Part shown: positions 35,201 to 46,769 of the stretch, in pieces
How the letters are laid out: each line of letters begins with the position of its first letter
How positions within the stretch are numbered: the first letter of the stretch is position 1
Assembly (NCBI RefSeq): GCF_001540865.1
Contig: NC_033621.1
Span: 11,202,393 to 11,266,392 of the forward strand
Reading direction: 5' to 3'
Source: Ananas comosus
Lineage: Eukaryota; Streptophyta; Magnoliopsida; Poales; Bromeliaceae
Length of the DNA stretch: 64,000 nucleotides
Translations under genes and position numbers: made by a program
Notes under the pieces: model-generated
The model's database searches: none
Told to the model about the DNA's origin: nothing
The model's input: only the letters and a program-made list of their open reading frames with translations

Positions 35201-38200
35201 CTCCAACATTTACTTTTTTGTCCTCTTATGAATGCAAACAAGATTAATAGAATAATTCCATGATTATGTGATGATCAGATCGACTCTGTGGCAGACGAAG
35301 TCGAACGCTGGAAGTCTACAGATGACATGGTCAGGTTCTAGAAAGCTTTATGAGGTTTTTATTCTTTTGTTTCTTAAAATTTTGCCACCTTTATGTTCTT
35401 GAGCTTAGCACGGATAATATTGCACCGGGTCTTATAGGTTTTCCTTCTTGGAGGACTTGGCCCTTTGCATTCGGATGTTTCAGTTGCAGGCGTTGGAAAA
35501 GCATTTGGAGTTCGTCTGGTAAGTTTACTGAAATGCTTCTTGTTAATTTTTAGTTTTTTTTTTTTTTTTTTTTTTGAGGTTAGAAAATGCTTCTTTTTTT
35601 TGTGTGTTTTTGAGATTGTATAGATAAATTTCTTTTTTCGTATCTTTACTTCATATTTCAGAACTTATTTTTTTCTACAGTCCAGACAGTTTATAGGACT
35701 AAGCTGGTTGATGAGGAGTCCTTAACTCTTGTAATAGCATCAAGCAAAACTAGTTCTCTAACTTAATGTCAAGGTCAAGAAGTGTTTATTGTTTTTGTCC
35801 TCCAAACTTTCTTTGTCATCATTGATAATTACCACTTACCAACTATTCTTCACACTTTGGCATTGTTGTTCAGATAGTGGAGAAATCAATTCTTGTGAAG
35901 GGAAATTAAACATATCAGCATTCATTCGCCATGGTTGTCTGTTTACCTATATTTAGTTTGATAAGTCGTTGTAGGCTAATGGTTTGATTATGAATTTCAA
36001 ATACTATTGTATTTGTTTCTTCCATTGACATAATGTAAAGTTTATTTGTCCAAGATATGATAATTTCTTTTCTTCTTCTTTTTTTCGTGACAGAGATAAA
36101 CTAATGATTCCTAAATCAGCCATTTGAGTGTAGTATTTTTTGTCACTTGTATAGTTCATATTCATTCTTCTAATAGAGATATAATTCTCGAATATTATTT
36201 CCTTTTTAATATCAACTTTTCAAGTCTACCTTGGCAAACTTTAACCTATTATTTTCTTCTGTTTTCATTGTTTTCCTTTTCTTTTTTTTTTTTTTGGAGA
36301 TAGGCCCCTGATGAAGAGTTCGAAGAGTATCTTAGGCAGCTTATAGGAAACAACTATACTGGTGACCGAAATGAGGTGATTCTATACTTCATATGGATGT
36401 CATAAGTTATGCTGTTGTTGCTGGAGTGTTATCCTTTTCCCATGTATATGTGGATTATCTCCTCTTACAAGGAGATGGGATGGAGCAGTTTTTTGTTTTT
36501 AACTTTTTATAGTATGATGGGATATATTTGAATGTGCAAGGGGATTAGTTTGTGCTAAGATTGTCTTCTCACCTCTTCTTTTCTTTTATTTTCAGATGGC
36601 TTTGTTGCCTGAAGGCATAACTGAGTTACTGCACCACAAAATGCTACCTGTGCCATTAGTATGTTTTGTTTCCCAAGACCCTTTCTCTTTGCTAATTAAA
36701 TGAGTCAAGATCGGATTGTCTTACACTTTGGGAAATGTCATACTTTGGTAAAACTAGATAACAGCTGTGCCTGACAAGTAGAAAGAAATAATAAATAAAA
36801 AATGTGCTTGATAGTGAAACGAAGAATCTTTCTGCTCAGAAATTAAGATTGACATGCCTTGATAAATAAGTGAAGTCCTATCTAGTACAGTCAGATAGAA
36901 CTGGAACTTATTGATTGAAATAAAACTTTTGTAATCTTCATAGTGGTAGAAAGATACATTTGTGCAATTCTAGGTGCGGCATTAATAACTTACCCTATTT
37001 TGCCAATGGAGCCATCATTGCAGCTTTCATGTTATGATTAATCTGGATCTTAGTTTCCTTTTGATATGTCTATTTATTAATTTTTCTGCTCGCATTGCAG
37101 TTTCTGTTTTTTGCTCTAATGCACATTGATACTTTTGGCAGATTAAATGCAAAAATGTGATTATTCTTGCTGCAACAAATCACGAAGAACTTGATACACA
37201 ATGGGATTGCCTTTTGGAATTACCAAATATCAATTTAGTACGGACCGCGCCATTCAAATCAAAGCATCTGAGCACCATGCTTTCTGAAGTATATCTCTCC
37301 ACTTTTGATATCTTTCACTAGACTGCATACCATTTAGCTTATGGTTTAGTCCTTGAAGTTTGATCTATTCTCGATATCATCCTTATAGTTTTTATTTAAC
37401 AATTCAGTCTGTGAAGTTTGTTCTGTATAACAGGAAGCTCTAGTAATCTATCCTCTAAGAAAGGGTGCCGTGTCAGTCGTCATTAAATTTGCAATACTGA
37501 GGACGAAATTGAAGTCCAATCAAATTCTGAGGACTCAAACAGTTGAAACTAACCTCTTTTATAGCGATAGAATTGAAATCTGGATCAAACTTTAGGGACT
37601 TGATTTGTAACTAATCTTTAGGGCTTGTTTGTTACATCACTGTTTCAATTTTTATTTTTATTCTTTTAAAAATAAAATCTTTGCAATCGGCTGTTCAAGT
37701 GGACGGTGGAGTGCTTGCAACCTATACATCAATGGGGTTTGTTTGGCTGAGGGGAAAAAAATCATAACTTAGTCGTAATTTGTTTTCCACTTCTTTCCTT
37801 TCTAGAGGAAGATACATTTCAACATCTGACCGGGCTATTTCGCAAGTTAGCCGACGATGACAAGAATATATAGGGAAGTCCATCCACTGACACATGCTGC
37901 CACAGAATCGTTGTTTATAAAAACAAATGAATGGTATCAATGCCAAACAAGGCCTCAGCTTTTCATTGTATTCCCTATCTACATTATGTATAGGGCTTTT
38001 TTTTTTTTTAAACCTGATAATGCTTGTAGAGACTAAAACATATCCCGATATTTAGTCCACATATTAATAGTTGCTTGGTTAATGTGTGAATGTTGACTCA
38101 CCTCTTTAACGAGAACTCTGAATAACGGTGACAACAAAATATTTAAATTGGCCGCCATTCTCATGTACCTCGTATTTTGCAGGTTGAAACTGCTCAAGTA

Positions 38201-39100
38201 TTATCCAAACTAAGTGTGGATTTCCCTGATATATACATAGGTACTGATATGCTGGTTCTTAAAACTTGACCCTTCTTTTTTCTTTTTTAATCTTTTGGTA
38301 TTTTTCTAGTTGTTTTATTGGGATCAGCGAGAAGTTAGTTTCCTTTGGAAACATTTGGTTGGTTAATTTGATCTTTTCTGTTGATGATTGTTGTTAATGA
38401 AACATGCAGGGTGCCATCGCAAGTCTAGACTCGGGCCGTTCATAATAAGCTTTGTTGGAAAGGTAATTATTCTAAGGACATAGCTACATATGTAACCCTA
38501 CAAAAGTTCATCTATGTACATAAGTTTATGAGCAATGCTAGCTAATTGTTCCATATATAAGGCTATAAATCTTACACCCTAGTCATTCAAGGTCTAATAT
38601 TTGCTCACTAGTCTTATCAATCTCCTTTTTTTAGTACTAAAAATCCAAAAGGGGTTTTTAAACACTTGGATGTGTGGGTGTAAGATTTACACCGTATATA
38701 TAGGGTGTACAGGTAGCGTTTTCTAAGTATATATGTATATTTTTTTGTAATGATAAAACCTTAATTTGCATTGTGTGTACTTTCAAAACTTCCTCTTACA
38801 TACTGCTGTACTTAGAGAGGATTTTTTTGCCCCTCTTGAAGAAACCTTTTCTAATACAAAACCACCTTGACCCATAAATCGGATTATATCCGAATAAATA
38901 AATATATGGGATTATATATGTAAAAGCCGGTGTCTCAGAAGCTCTTTCTCATGCCACCAGCTATAAGAACAGAATAGACTGTTCACAACCATTTATCCCT
39001 GTTTATTTTTCTTCAGGATAAAACGAGAGTGGAATCGGCCGCTGCAAAACTCTCGCAGAGTTTCTCCGAAGGAGCATTCTCGGAAGCCGACTGTGGCTAA
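27301..39100 (+). CDS. FAD synthase, PAPS-reductase type with molybdopterin-binding-like domain
   Basis: Sixteen exons join in frame to 512 residues: 27301-27401, 29348-29393, 29485-29654, 29829-29946, 30438-30520, 30605-30664, 32598-32852, 34301-34397, 35279-35329, 35438-35518, 36304-36375, 36596-36658, 37142-37288, 38183-38240, 38410-38462, 39017-39100. The family makes FAD from FMN and ATP. The N-terminal PAPS-reductase-like domain carries the nucleotide-binding motif SFNGGKDST (about residues 41-49), [12 protein letters not shown] and [16 protein letters not shown]. The C-terminal half (from about residue 265, [20 protein letters not shown]) is a MoCF-type domain with [13 protein letters not shown]. 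This order, synthase first, is the reverse of human FLAD1, as known for plant homologues. No transit peptide is evident. Introns up to 1.9 kb hold several transposons. Coordinates are good to 1-2 bases. Confidence 0.92.
27403..27455. repeat. (CT)n just inside intron 1 of the FAD synthase gene
   Basis: About 38 bp of CT repeats start some 15 bp after the donor site of exon 1. Confidence 0.9.
27930..27970. repeat. Poly-T tract of about 40 bases
   Basis: A homopolymer in intron 1. It may be the tail of a retroposed sequence on the - strand or an assembly-sensitive site; no body is recognised beside it. Confidence 0.8.
29988..30325. mobile_element. Foldback element in intron 4 of the FAD synthase gene
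   Basis: The left arm GAAAATGTACGAAAGAC.. AGGCCATTTTGTAAT pairs with the right arm, which on the other strand reads GAAATGTATGAAGACC.. AGGCCATTTTGAAAT. It is about 330 bp and has no frame. No certain target duplication. Confidence 0.65.
31118..31190. repeat. Compound (TA)n(GA)n microsatellite
   Basis: TA repeats (about 24 bp) pass into GA repeats (about 48 bp), directly followed by the left end of the foldback element (AGAGTCCGGCTATAATACTC). Confidence 0.9.
31191..31752. mobile_element. Long-TIR foldback element in intron 6
   Basis: Left end AGAGTCCGGCTATAATACTC; the right end on the other strand reads AGAGTAGGTCTACTATACTC. Arms of about 180 bp include CCGAATTACCGACC.. and TTTAGAGCATTTGAAACTTC with their complements at 31620-31690. 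The interior is AT-rich without a frame. The arm is distinct in sequence from the 8980 family but organised alike. Confidence 0.8.
31758..32181. mobile_element. Truncated hAT-type MITE in intron 6
   Basis: It starts CAAGGATTTAAGTGTCC, like the TIR of the element at 24239. It contains the same phrases as that element on its other strand (CATGCTGTACTGTGCTGGC, CAAGTTTCCCACGG). It breaks off where a long TA microsatellite begins, so the right TIR is lost. Confidence 0.7.
32182..32272. repeat. Long TA microsatellite
   Basis: About 85 bp of TA with scattered TG interruptions, between the truncated hAT MITE and a foldback element. Confidence 0.9.
32326..32554. mobile_element. Small foldback element with a duplicated left end, intron 6
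   Basis: The left end GAACTAGGCTAATATACTAT and AGCACCAAGTCATTGGTGCT pair with the right part CTTGGTAGCACCAAGTG.. AATAGCATAGTAGCCGG. The first 45 bp are also present just upstream at 32267-32311, separated by a short TA run: a partial tandem duplication of the end. Both sides are TATATA. A decayed relative is at 18745. Confidence 0.75.
33000..34250. other. Intron 7 interior, no further gene
   Basis: AT-rich intron sequence. 33015-33300 has partly complementary words around 'gtttagttcggcattt' and 'gactctgttcagtttgg' and may be a decayed hAT-like element. Short open frames here have no codon bias or motif. Confidence 0.5.
37345..37618. mobile_element. Foldback element in intron 13 of the FAD synthase gene
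   Basis: The arms GGTTTAGTCCTTGAAGTTTG (left) and 'ggatcaaactttagggacttg' (right) are inverted. Inner arms also pair ('cagtctgtgaagtttg' and 'caaattctgaggactc'). It belongs to the loose 'gtccttgaactt' group seen at 3236, 3640 and 5470. Confidence 0.6.
37620..37957. mobile_element. Tourist-like MITE in intron 13
   Basis: Left end GGGCTTGTTTGTTACATC; the right end on the other strand reads GAGGCCTTGTTTGGCATTG. The preceding trinucleotide is TTA and the following one TCA, close to the 3-bp TWA duplication of PIF/Harbinger elements. Confidence 0.6.
38513..38724. mobile_element. Foldback MITE in intron 15
   Basis: The arms include ATCTTACACCCTAG (left) and GGTGTAAGATTTACACC (right); the outer arms are 'gagcaatgctagct' and 'ggtagcgttttct'. 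The right end resembles the left end of the element at 49385 (AAAATGCTTCATGTAC.. GGTGTAAATTTTACAC). Confidence 0.6.
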
Positions 39101-39838
39101 TAGCATGATCGAGTTAATTGAGAGAATTTTGTTTAGTTATAATCTCTCCAAAATGGGAGAGTGGTTTTCGAAAAGCTCCATGTCAATTTCGCCGCCATCG
39201 TCCTGAAGAACGAATGAGGCAGCCGAGAAGGGTAGTAGCAGAGGTCCCTAATCTTAATTTGATCAGACACTAGGGACAAATTTGTGAGTTGGCTTACACC
39301 ACTCTATAACCCACGGGAAAAAGGGTGGAGGATCTATTATTTCTTATATAGCAATTCATCGAAGAAGGTTAAGTGTAATTACTTACCATATTAATGCATG
39401 GCAAATCCTTTTTATTGGTGTTCAAGGTATAATTTTTTCGAAATGAATGAGATTACAAGTTATGCATGAACTTTTATGGGGAAAATATATAAAGGTTATG
39501 TTACTACTCCACGGAGTACAAAACAAGGTCGAACTGTTGAAGCGCTTTGTTGTGCGTTATGAATTGTGAGTACAATTTCTGATGTTGCATATTACTGTCA
39601 CTGCAAAGTTAATGCAGTTGCTTCTGGATGGAGCGTCGGGAGAGGTACTGTTTGAAATCTGAAGGTGTGAGAGATGAATTAATATTAGTTATTTATTTAT
39701 TTATTATAATAATTGAAGTTTAAGTCAATTTTGCTCAGTTGGAATGTTTGAATATCGATCGAAGATAAAATTACAGCAAACTATAACAATTAAGTTTAGA
39801 AAGTGAGCAAAACTTCAAGCAAATGTAAGTATTTAAAG
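39101..39838. other. 3' region of the FAD synthase gene and spacer
   Basis: The 3' untranslated region starts at 39101. AATGAATGAG and AT-rich words occur without a clear single polyadenylation signal. No gene is seen. Confidence 0.5.
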
Positions 39839-39840
39839 TA

Positions 39841-40830
39841 CGGGTGTGTTTGGTTCCACGTAAAACTGTGGAAAAAAAATTTTCAGTGGAAAAAAAATTT
39901 TCGGTGGAAAAAAGTTTTACGTCGTTTGTGTTTGGTTTGTAGGAAAAGAAAAATAGTTTTCCATGACAGTTGTTTGGTTGAAAGGAAAAGAAAAATAGAT
40001 AAAAAATTATTTAATATATTTTTTATTATATATATTATTAATATATTATAATTATTATATATATTTTCTCTAATTATATATATTATAATATTATTAATAT
40101 ATAATAATTATCATAATATATTTAATTATTATAATTTATATTTATAAATAAAATATATTATATAATAAATATGTAATATAATATATAATAATATATATTT
40201 AATACTATAAAATAAATTATTATGTATTTATAAATAATATATTATAAAATATTACACAATAATATATTAAATAATAAATTATATAATATATTATATATAT
40301 TATTATAAGTATATTATATATAATATATATATATATATACTGGATCTATATAATAAACATATATTATTATTATAATAAAATATTAAAATTATAATAAATA
40401 TATATTCAATAATATAAAGAGTTAGATATTAGAATGTTAATAAATAATTATAAATTTATAAATAAACTTATATAAAATAATAATATATAATAATAATAAA
40501 TAAATAATAATAAATATATATATATATTATATACTATATATATATATATAAAACCGGAGGGAGGTCCACCGTGGACCTCCCTCTCTGCGGTCCACGAGGC
40601 AATGGACCGCGCGTGCGCCTGCTGCCCCCTTCCGCGCCCAACGCCGCGATTCTTCCCTCGTTTTCGTTTTCCGCTCGTTTCGAGCGGAAAACGAAAACGA
40701 GTATTTTTCTGAGAATATGTAAAACAACTTTTCCGAAATTTTTTTTTTACGAGCAAACAAACGTTGGATTTTTACTTTTCTGCTGAAATTTTTTTTTCAA
40801 GCCCATTTTACAGGGAACCAAACGCCGCCT
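39841..40830. mobile_element. Tourist-like element with an almost pure A+T core
   Basis: Left end CGGGTGTGTTTGGTTCC; the right end on the other strand reads GGCGGCGTTTGGTTCCC. The right side is followed by TAA; TAA also occurs at 39833-39836, a few bases before the left end. The middle (about 40010-40550) is nearly all A and T. It abuts a GC-rich part that opens with a perfect palindrome (see findings). No transposase frame. Confidence 0.65.
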
Positions 40831-40999
40831 AAGTGTGCATGCGCATGAAAAGTAACAATGTGTGAATATATTACGAGGCAAATCAAATCGTATTATTAGA
40901 GTTGAGACCAATTTTTAAGTATTGGGCTTTTGCTTGCGAAAGTGTATTAGCCTCACGCTTATTACTGTTGTTACCGTGGCCATCTTGTTCTAAAAGATA

Positions 41000-41155
41000 A
41001 TGGGGTTCTTCGGAGCGACGATGCCGCCGACGACGCTCGCCGCGCGATCCTCGTTCCCCGCTCTACTCCTCCTCCGCCGCGCCCGCTCCTCCGCAAATCG
41101 CTCCCGCGGCGCCCTCCCTCGTTTCCACTCCCCTTCTCTCCCCTCTTCCAAGGCA

Positions 41156-41195
<40 letters not shown>

Positions 41196-44100
41196 GTGGC
41201 CGCGGAGTTGCATCGGCTTCGTTTTCTTTGATGCATTTCGTCGAACAGTTGGTGTGCGCCGCGAGCAGCGCCCAACATAAGTTCTTCGAACTCACCGTTC
41301 GTTGCTGCTTTAATATTCGCGCACCACATGGGACGAGGATGGGTTCCTGTTAGGATTTTTTTTTAATTTTATTTATTTATTTATTTCTTGTTCCTGTGTG
41401 TGTTGCAGTAGTTTGAATTCGATATGATTCTTAGGTTTTTTTTTTTTTTTTTTTTTTTTTCTGCAGGGAATGGTTGTGCGGATCCAAGGCGACGAGTTCT
41501 GGCACATGACGAGGGTCTTGCGCCTCGGCGTCGATGATCGGTCGGTATTTTCCTATCTCCCTCTTCATAAAAATATGTTCTTTTTGAATTTGTTATCACA
41601 CCCATCAGATGAATGGGAAGAAGATCCTTGAATCAATTTTGGGAATGAGTTTACCGAAGAACCAATTCCAATTGTAATCTCAAGTTTTCGCCACTCGCGA
41701 TTTTGTTAAAGTGAATTTATATGCCTCCTGAGCTTCTATAATTGTATCAAATTGACTCATTTTGTCATCTGACACTAAGTTTGCTGGCGGAAAGATGGTG
41801 TGGACTCTGGTTCATTTCGTCTAGTGAAGGGAATAGGTGAGCCATAAACTAGGAAGTTTTAGTGCTCATTTTGTTAAAGGCATACTCTCATTTGCGCCTT
41901 TTTGGTGCATACATGTGTTCAAACAATGCTTACTTTGGCATCCAGATCATTTTTCCATCAGTAGACTTAATATCAGTTGACTAAACGGGCCAATTTGATA
42001 CATTTAGGACATGTTTGGTTCAAAATGGGAATCGAAATCAGAATAGGAATGGGAATGAAGAGGAATCGAAAATGGAGTGGTGAAAACTCTAGTTTGTTTG
42101 GTTCAGAAGAGGAATCGCAATCGGAATCATTTTCAAGTTAAAATTCAAAAAGATTAAATTTTAATTTACTATTCAAGTTTGTAATCAAAATGTAAATCCA
42201 AATTTGAACTCTCAATTTGAACTTAAAATCTGAATTTACAATTCAAATTTAAGTTCAGAGTTATAATTTAAATTTAGAACTAATTCAAGTATCAAACTTA
42301 TATTAGAATTTAAACTTGAACTTAAGAAATTAACAATTGAACTTTGAATCTATAATTCAAATTCAAATATAAAATTGTGATTTAAATTAAATATAGATTA
42401 ATATTTGAATTTAAACAATTATTAATGAAAAAAAAAGTCCTTTTTTAAACCCCTTTTGGAATCGAAGTTGATTCCCACCTCCATAGGGGAAATCATTTTG
42501 GGGTGATTCTATTACCCCTAGAATGGAAAGCAGAATGTCAATCCCTCAAACTAAACATCAATGATGGGGAATAAATTATTTTGGTTGTCATTTGAAGCCT
42601 CAAATCCTCCAAACTAAACATGCCCTTAGAGAAGTTCAAGGGGCAGTAAGTTCTCTTCAAGAGAAAAGGGCTAAAATGAGACTTTTGTAAATGTTACGGA
42701 CTTACGGGGCTAACAGTGCAACTAACCTATATTGTTTTGGTTGTTCAGCAGTTTAGCAACAGTTGGTGTCATACTGTTAAAATCAATGAAATCTGTTAAA
42801 TTATGTGAAACAACCGTCTATTTCAAAAAACTTAAGGTATTAGAGAATAACGCTTTTAATATTTATATTCAACAAAACTTATGCTGCAATTTTGATTCTT
42901 AAACTATATATCACAGACATGGCTATAAGCCTTGCGTGTTCGTGTCAAACACACATGTCCGTGCCAGACACACCATGTCCGTGTTATACTCGTGTCTAAC
43001 GCGGATGCGCCATGGACGCGCCCTCGTGTCCATGGTGCACCCCGTTAAAAATAAAAACATTATTTTACTTTTTTTATGTATATATAATGTAAGATGATAA
43101 ATATTTTGACTTTTTGATTAATATGTACAAACTTTTTTTGGATATAAATATATTATATATTGTATTTTTTTTTCTTAAAATATATGAACTATCAATAAGA
43201 ATTTTATTAACTTCCATTCTTATAGAATACAGCAATATTTTGACAAAATTTATATTCTATATATAATAAATATATATTACTATATTAATAATATTATTAG
43301 CGGTGTCCATGTTGTGTTCTTGTCCTAGTTTTGAAGCTGTTGAGTCACTATGTCTGAGTCACATCGTATCTTGTGTCCCGTATTTGTGCCTGTGGTGCCT
43401 AGTTCTTGAATGCATTGTATGGTGAACACATTGTAATGCAATATTCCCTGCATTGCTTATTAGGGTGGAGCTCTTCAATGGAACGGGTGGTTTAGTTGAA
43501 GGGTCCATACAAAGAATTGACAAGACTGGGTCAGAAATTGTTGCGCTAGAGGACACAAAAACCATCACTCCTCAGGGTGTTCAGTGGCATGTATTTGCAG
43601 CTTTCGGTGAGTCCTATCAATAAAAAAAATTGAAAGGTTTAATCTCAATAAATTGATTTGCTATATCAATCATTCTTTACTCGAAAGAACCTTACATACT
43701 TCGAAGTGTACCTCCAAGTGTTCCCCCCCATGAAATTCCCGAGGTGTAAAGGCAATTTCACCCAAACTAACAAGACCGTTGCCCTGTGATACCTTGGAAA
43801 TTTGCTTGGAAGACACTTGGGGCACACCTGGGTACCCATAGCAATGTTCTTTCTAGTGATTGAAGGTTTTGTATTCTCAGGCACATTGAAAGGTGGCCGG
43901 GCAGATTGGCTCATTGAAAAATGTACTGTATGTTATCTCCCGCTTGTGAATATTCGAATGCTGCTGCTCTTTTGTGCAATCTGATATTTGCTTCTCTGTC
44001 ATTCAGGAACTTGGAGCTAGTAGTGTAACGCCTCTTCTCACCGAACGGTCCCATACAATCGGAGGAAACAGAGTTGACAGGTTGCAGCGCGTCATATTTG

Positions 44101-45891
44101 CTGCAGTTAAGCAATGTAATTGCTTAGGAATATCTTTGTCCTTATTTACTCTGTATATTTCACTATAAGTTGTTATGAAATCATGAAAAATGTGTATACC
44201 TGGCAATTGATAAATTAGATTTTTCATCTCCTAGTGCTGTTTATATGATATTCTTTCACTATTCCTGGTCATTAGTTTATGATATTTTTCAGGCCAGCGG
44301 CTACATGAAATGACTTTAAATCCTCCAATGAACATCAGCAGTTTTCTGCCTATTGTAAGTTCCCATTTTTCCCTCTCTTTTTGGGAAATGCTAGATAGTT
44401 GTCTTATTTCAAGTTAGAATACCGTGTATTCTAGCTTGTTATGTATTATGCTCTTCATCGTGCACAATTAGATATTTTACGTACAGGATTAGCCATAAGT
44501 TAGCAGTCCTAGAGGTCCTTAAAATGTATCTTTCGAGGAAATCTTTTTTCTTGCGCTTCTTGAATTACTTGATAGTTGGAGGTAGTTTGCCTTCTCTAAA
44601 GGCAGAGACATGCTACATTCGTTGTTTCATAATATTAGATTCTAGCGTAATATTGTGGCTTGTGCTGGTTGAACTGTTGAGACTAAATTGACGGAAAACT
44701 TCTTGGTCCACACAATGGAAAATGAATGGGTAATGTGTATGAAGACAACATCTATACACTCTGACATCGGCTTTCTTATTCATTCTGTTACAACCACCCT
44801 GCAGTTATCTTTTGTTAGCTGGTGCATGGCATTAATATACTCTCTATGATGTGGTACTAGGTGGCACAGTCAAAGCTCTCTTTCCTTGCTGCAGCAGAGG
44901 CCACTCCTCTATTTCATGTCTTGCCAAATTTGGGTGTAGAAGACAACGGAGTTTTAATTGTTGGACCAGAAGGAGGTCTCTCTCTCTCTCTCTCTACACA
45001 CGTGCGCGCACACTGACAGATTGATGCCTACACAATGACACATGCATTCATGTAACATCAAATGCATACTTTGTTATTCTGAATTAAGATAATGGTGCAT
45101 TTAATGTATTCTATTCGCAAACAGCATGTTCAAACCATTTTCTATAATAAAAGAGTTAAATGCGTGGTCACCCTGAACTTTACTTCTTTTGCAAGAAGAT
45201 CCGTAAGCTTTCAATATTTGCATTCGCCCGCTGCCTATCATTTATTAAATAGTGTAATAGATCCTTCTGTCCAAGAAATGTTAGAAAACTAACTGCTACT
45301 CTTGGTTTGTTTATGCACATGATCTTGCGAAACTTCCAGACACTGAAACCTCATCTGCTCTCCTTTGTCAAGGTTGAAGCACACTGCAGTCCAGTCTTTG
45401 TCATTCTCTGTTTTAGGGCATCTTTCTATTGGTTGGGACGATACTTAAAATTTTTTTGGTTTGGCCGACTTCTGGAGTTGCCCTACACTGATGACGGCAA
45501 AGATTTGCCTGATTTTGGAAGTATTGCTTCCCCTCTGATGGTATTTGACAAATGCTAGAGAAGAGACGATACAGTTGCTATGTATTTCAGTGGATTAGTA
45601 AGGAAGTAGAGAGGAAGTATGTAGGAAATAATACCACGAAGGACTTAGGGATTATTACCTTTGGCTGGAATTTCCCTTTTCCTTCCATTTTTTCTTATGG
45701 AAAACTAATAGCTGATCGATTTGTTGATTGTTCTCTCAGACTTCACAGAGGAGGAGGTAAAGGCGATGAAAGAAGCAGGTGCTATTCCCGTCGGTCTCGG
45801 TCCGCGCCGACTTCGAGTTGAAACAGCCACAATCTCACTTCTCTCAGCCCTAATGCTATGGTCCGATGCTCAAAATGCGGAAACGCAGTAG
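41000..45891 (+). CDS. RsmE-family 16S rRNA (uracil-N3)-methyltransferase, organellar
   Basis: The plant homologue of bacterial RsmE, a SPOUT methyltransferase that makes m3U at position 1498 of 16S-type rRNA, here presumably in plastid or mitochondrion. Eight exons give 284 residues: 41000-41152, 41467-41540, 43464-43606, 43881-43927, 44007-44115, 44293-44354, 44861-44975, 45740-45891. Exon 1 codes an R/S/A/L-rich targeting peptide. The PUA-like part has QGDEFWHMTRVLRLG and VELFNGTGGLVEG. The SPOUT domain shows ADWLIEKCTELGASSVTPL, LTERS, AAVKQCQRLH and the cofactor-binding knot VLIVGPEGDFTEEEV.. GLGPRRLRVETATISLL, which is complete. Intron 1 begins with GC instead of GT (SSK before GCATAA, then GMVVRIQG after CAG); without this splice the frame stops at once. 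The start at 41000 is preferred over the in-frame ATG at 41021. Confidence 0.92.
41158..41193. repeat. (CT)n at the start of intron 1 of the RsmE gene
   Basis: CT repeats begin about 6 bp after the GC donor. Confidence 0.9.
42007..42625. mobile_element. Tourist-like MITE in intron 2 of the RsmE gene, TTA target duplication
   Basis: Ends GGACATGTTTGGTTC and, on the other strand of the right end, GGGCATGTTTAGTTTGG. TTA stands on both sides (42004-42006 and 42626-42628), the PIF/Harbinger duplication. 619 bp, no frame. Confidence 0.85.
42794..42874 (-). mobile_element. Solo terminal repeat of the TRIM/SMART element
   Basis: 81 bp on the - strand from TGTTGAATATAAATATT.. to ..CATAATTTAACA. This matches the order of phrases in the repeats of the element at 13277-13561 (TGTTGAAGATAAAATAT.. 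TTCCACATAATTTAACA). No primer site or second repeat is beside it. Confidence 0.65.
42925..43405. repeat. hAT-like remnant of 'gtgtccgtgtc' words in intron 2
   Basis: The left part (42930-43040) is full of CGTGTC, CATGTCCGTG and CCATGG words. The right part (43300-43405) has GGTGTCCATG and TTGTGTCCCG. The two frame an AT-rich centre. Ends are not resolved. Confidence 0.45.
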
Positions 45892-46475
45892 TGCTGGTAC
45901 TCGAATGCATTTTTTGTGCTCATAACTGTGCTCAATAGACGACCTTACAAAGCGCTGCGATGAAGATCATCTCCATCTTTTCAATGCAGCGAGGTGGTAA
46001 CTATAATTATTATTTAAATCCCGAGTTTCGTTATGCTTTCCCTTTTTTTATTCTTAACCTTCATTTCTTTAACGTTGTATCGCAGATCAATTTGCTTTGC
46101 AGCGGAAAACTCAAATCCAATTAGCAAGTTGATTGAACAGAAAAGTGGTATTACTTCCTGCTATTGACCTACAAAATTTTAGTGAACTGAAATAGAATGT
46201 AGATTTGTTATTGCTCTTTCAACTACCTACTCATTTATGATCTCAATGAATTGGTCCCTTCACTCTCTGTTGCCATCCTCCCAACAGCCAAGTGAAGAAG
46301 CCGATGGCAGAACTGTAATGTTATTTCCAATTGGAGCTCTGCATTTCTGTCTTGGCTTATCATTTTATCTATTCATGCGCCTATTCAAGCTGTGTAGTTT
46401 AGGTCGGAAATCTTGATTGTTCTTTTCTTTAAAGATGCCTGTAGGCTACACACATGCACACTTTCCACTCGCAGC
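45892..46475. other. 3' region of the RsmE gene and spacer
   Basis: Probably the 3' untranslated region at first. No further gene is visible. A possible acceptor-like TCGCAG at 46081 hints at a spliced 3' region only. Confidence 0.4.
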
Positions 46476-46478
46476 GGG

Positions 46479-46768
46479 ATATGATCTCGGGTGACAATGC
46501 TTAGAGGGCAGGGTACCTACCAACTGCTCTAGACAGTGGTCGCCACTAGGTTAATTTGAGCAAGAGTTTAGTGGGGCATGGTTTGAATAGTTATGCCTGA
46601 TACCTTGATTATCATATAAGCGGGATTTGATCTCGAGCCATAGTGTCTAGAGGGAAGGATACCTCCCAACTGTTCTAGACAGTTGTAGCCGTTAGGTTAA
46701 TTTAAGCAGGATGTTAGCGGCACGGTTCGAATAGCTAAGTCCAATCCCTTGGTTATCATATAAGTGGA
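46479..46768 (-). mobile_element. Tandem 145-bp duplication with tRNA-like (SINE-like) boxes
   Basis: Two units, about 46479-46624 and 46625-46768, run in parallel: GCGGGATNTGATCTCG, then a gagggNagg-type word, then CCAACTGNTCTAGACAG, GGTTAATTT, a 'cgaatag'-type word and TTATCATATAAG. On the - strand CTAGAGCAGTTGGTAGG looks like a tRNA-type A box and CCGAGATCATATCCCGC like a diverged B box. It may be two joined SINEs. The words differ from the family at 16905 and 58575. Confidence 0.5.
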
Positions 46769-46769
46769 T

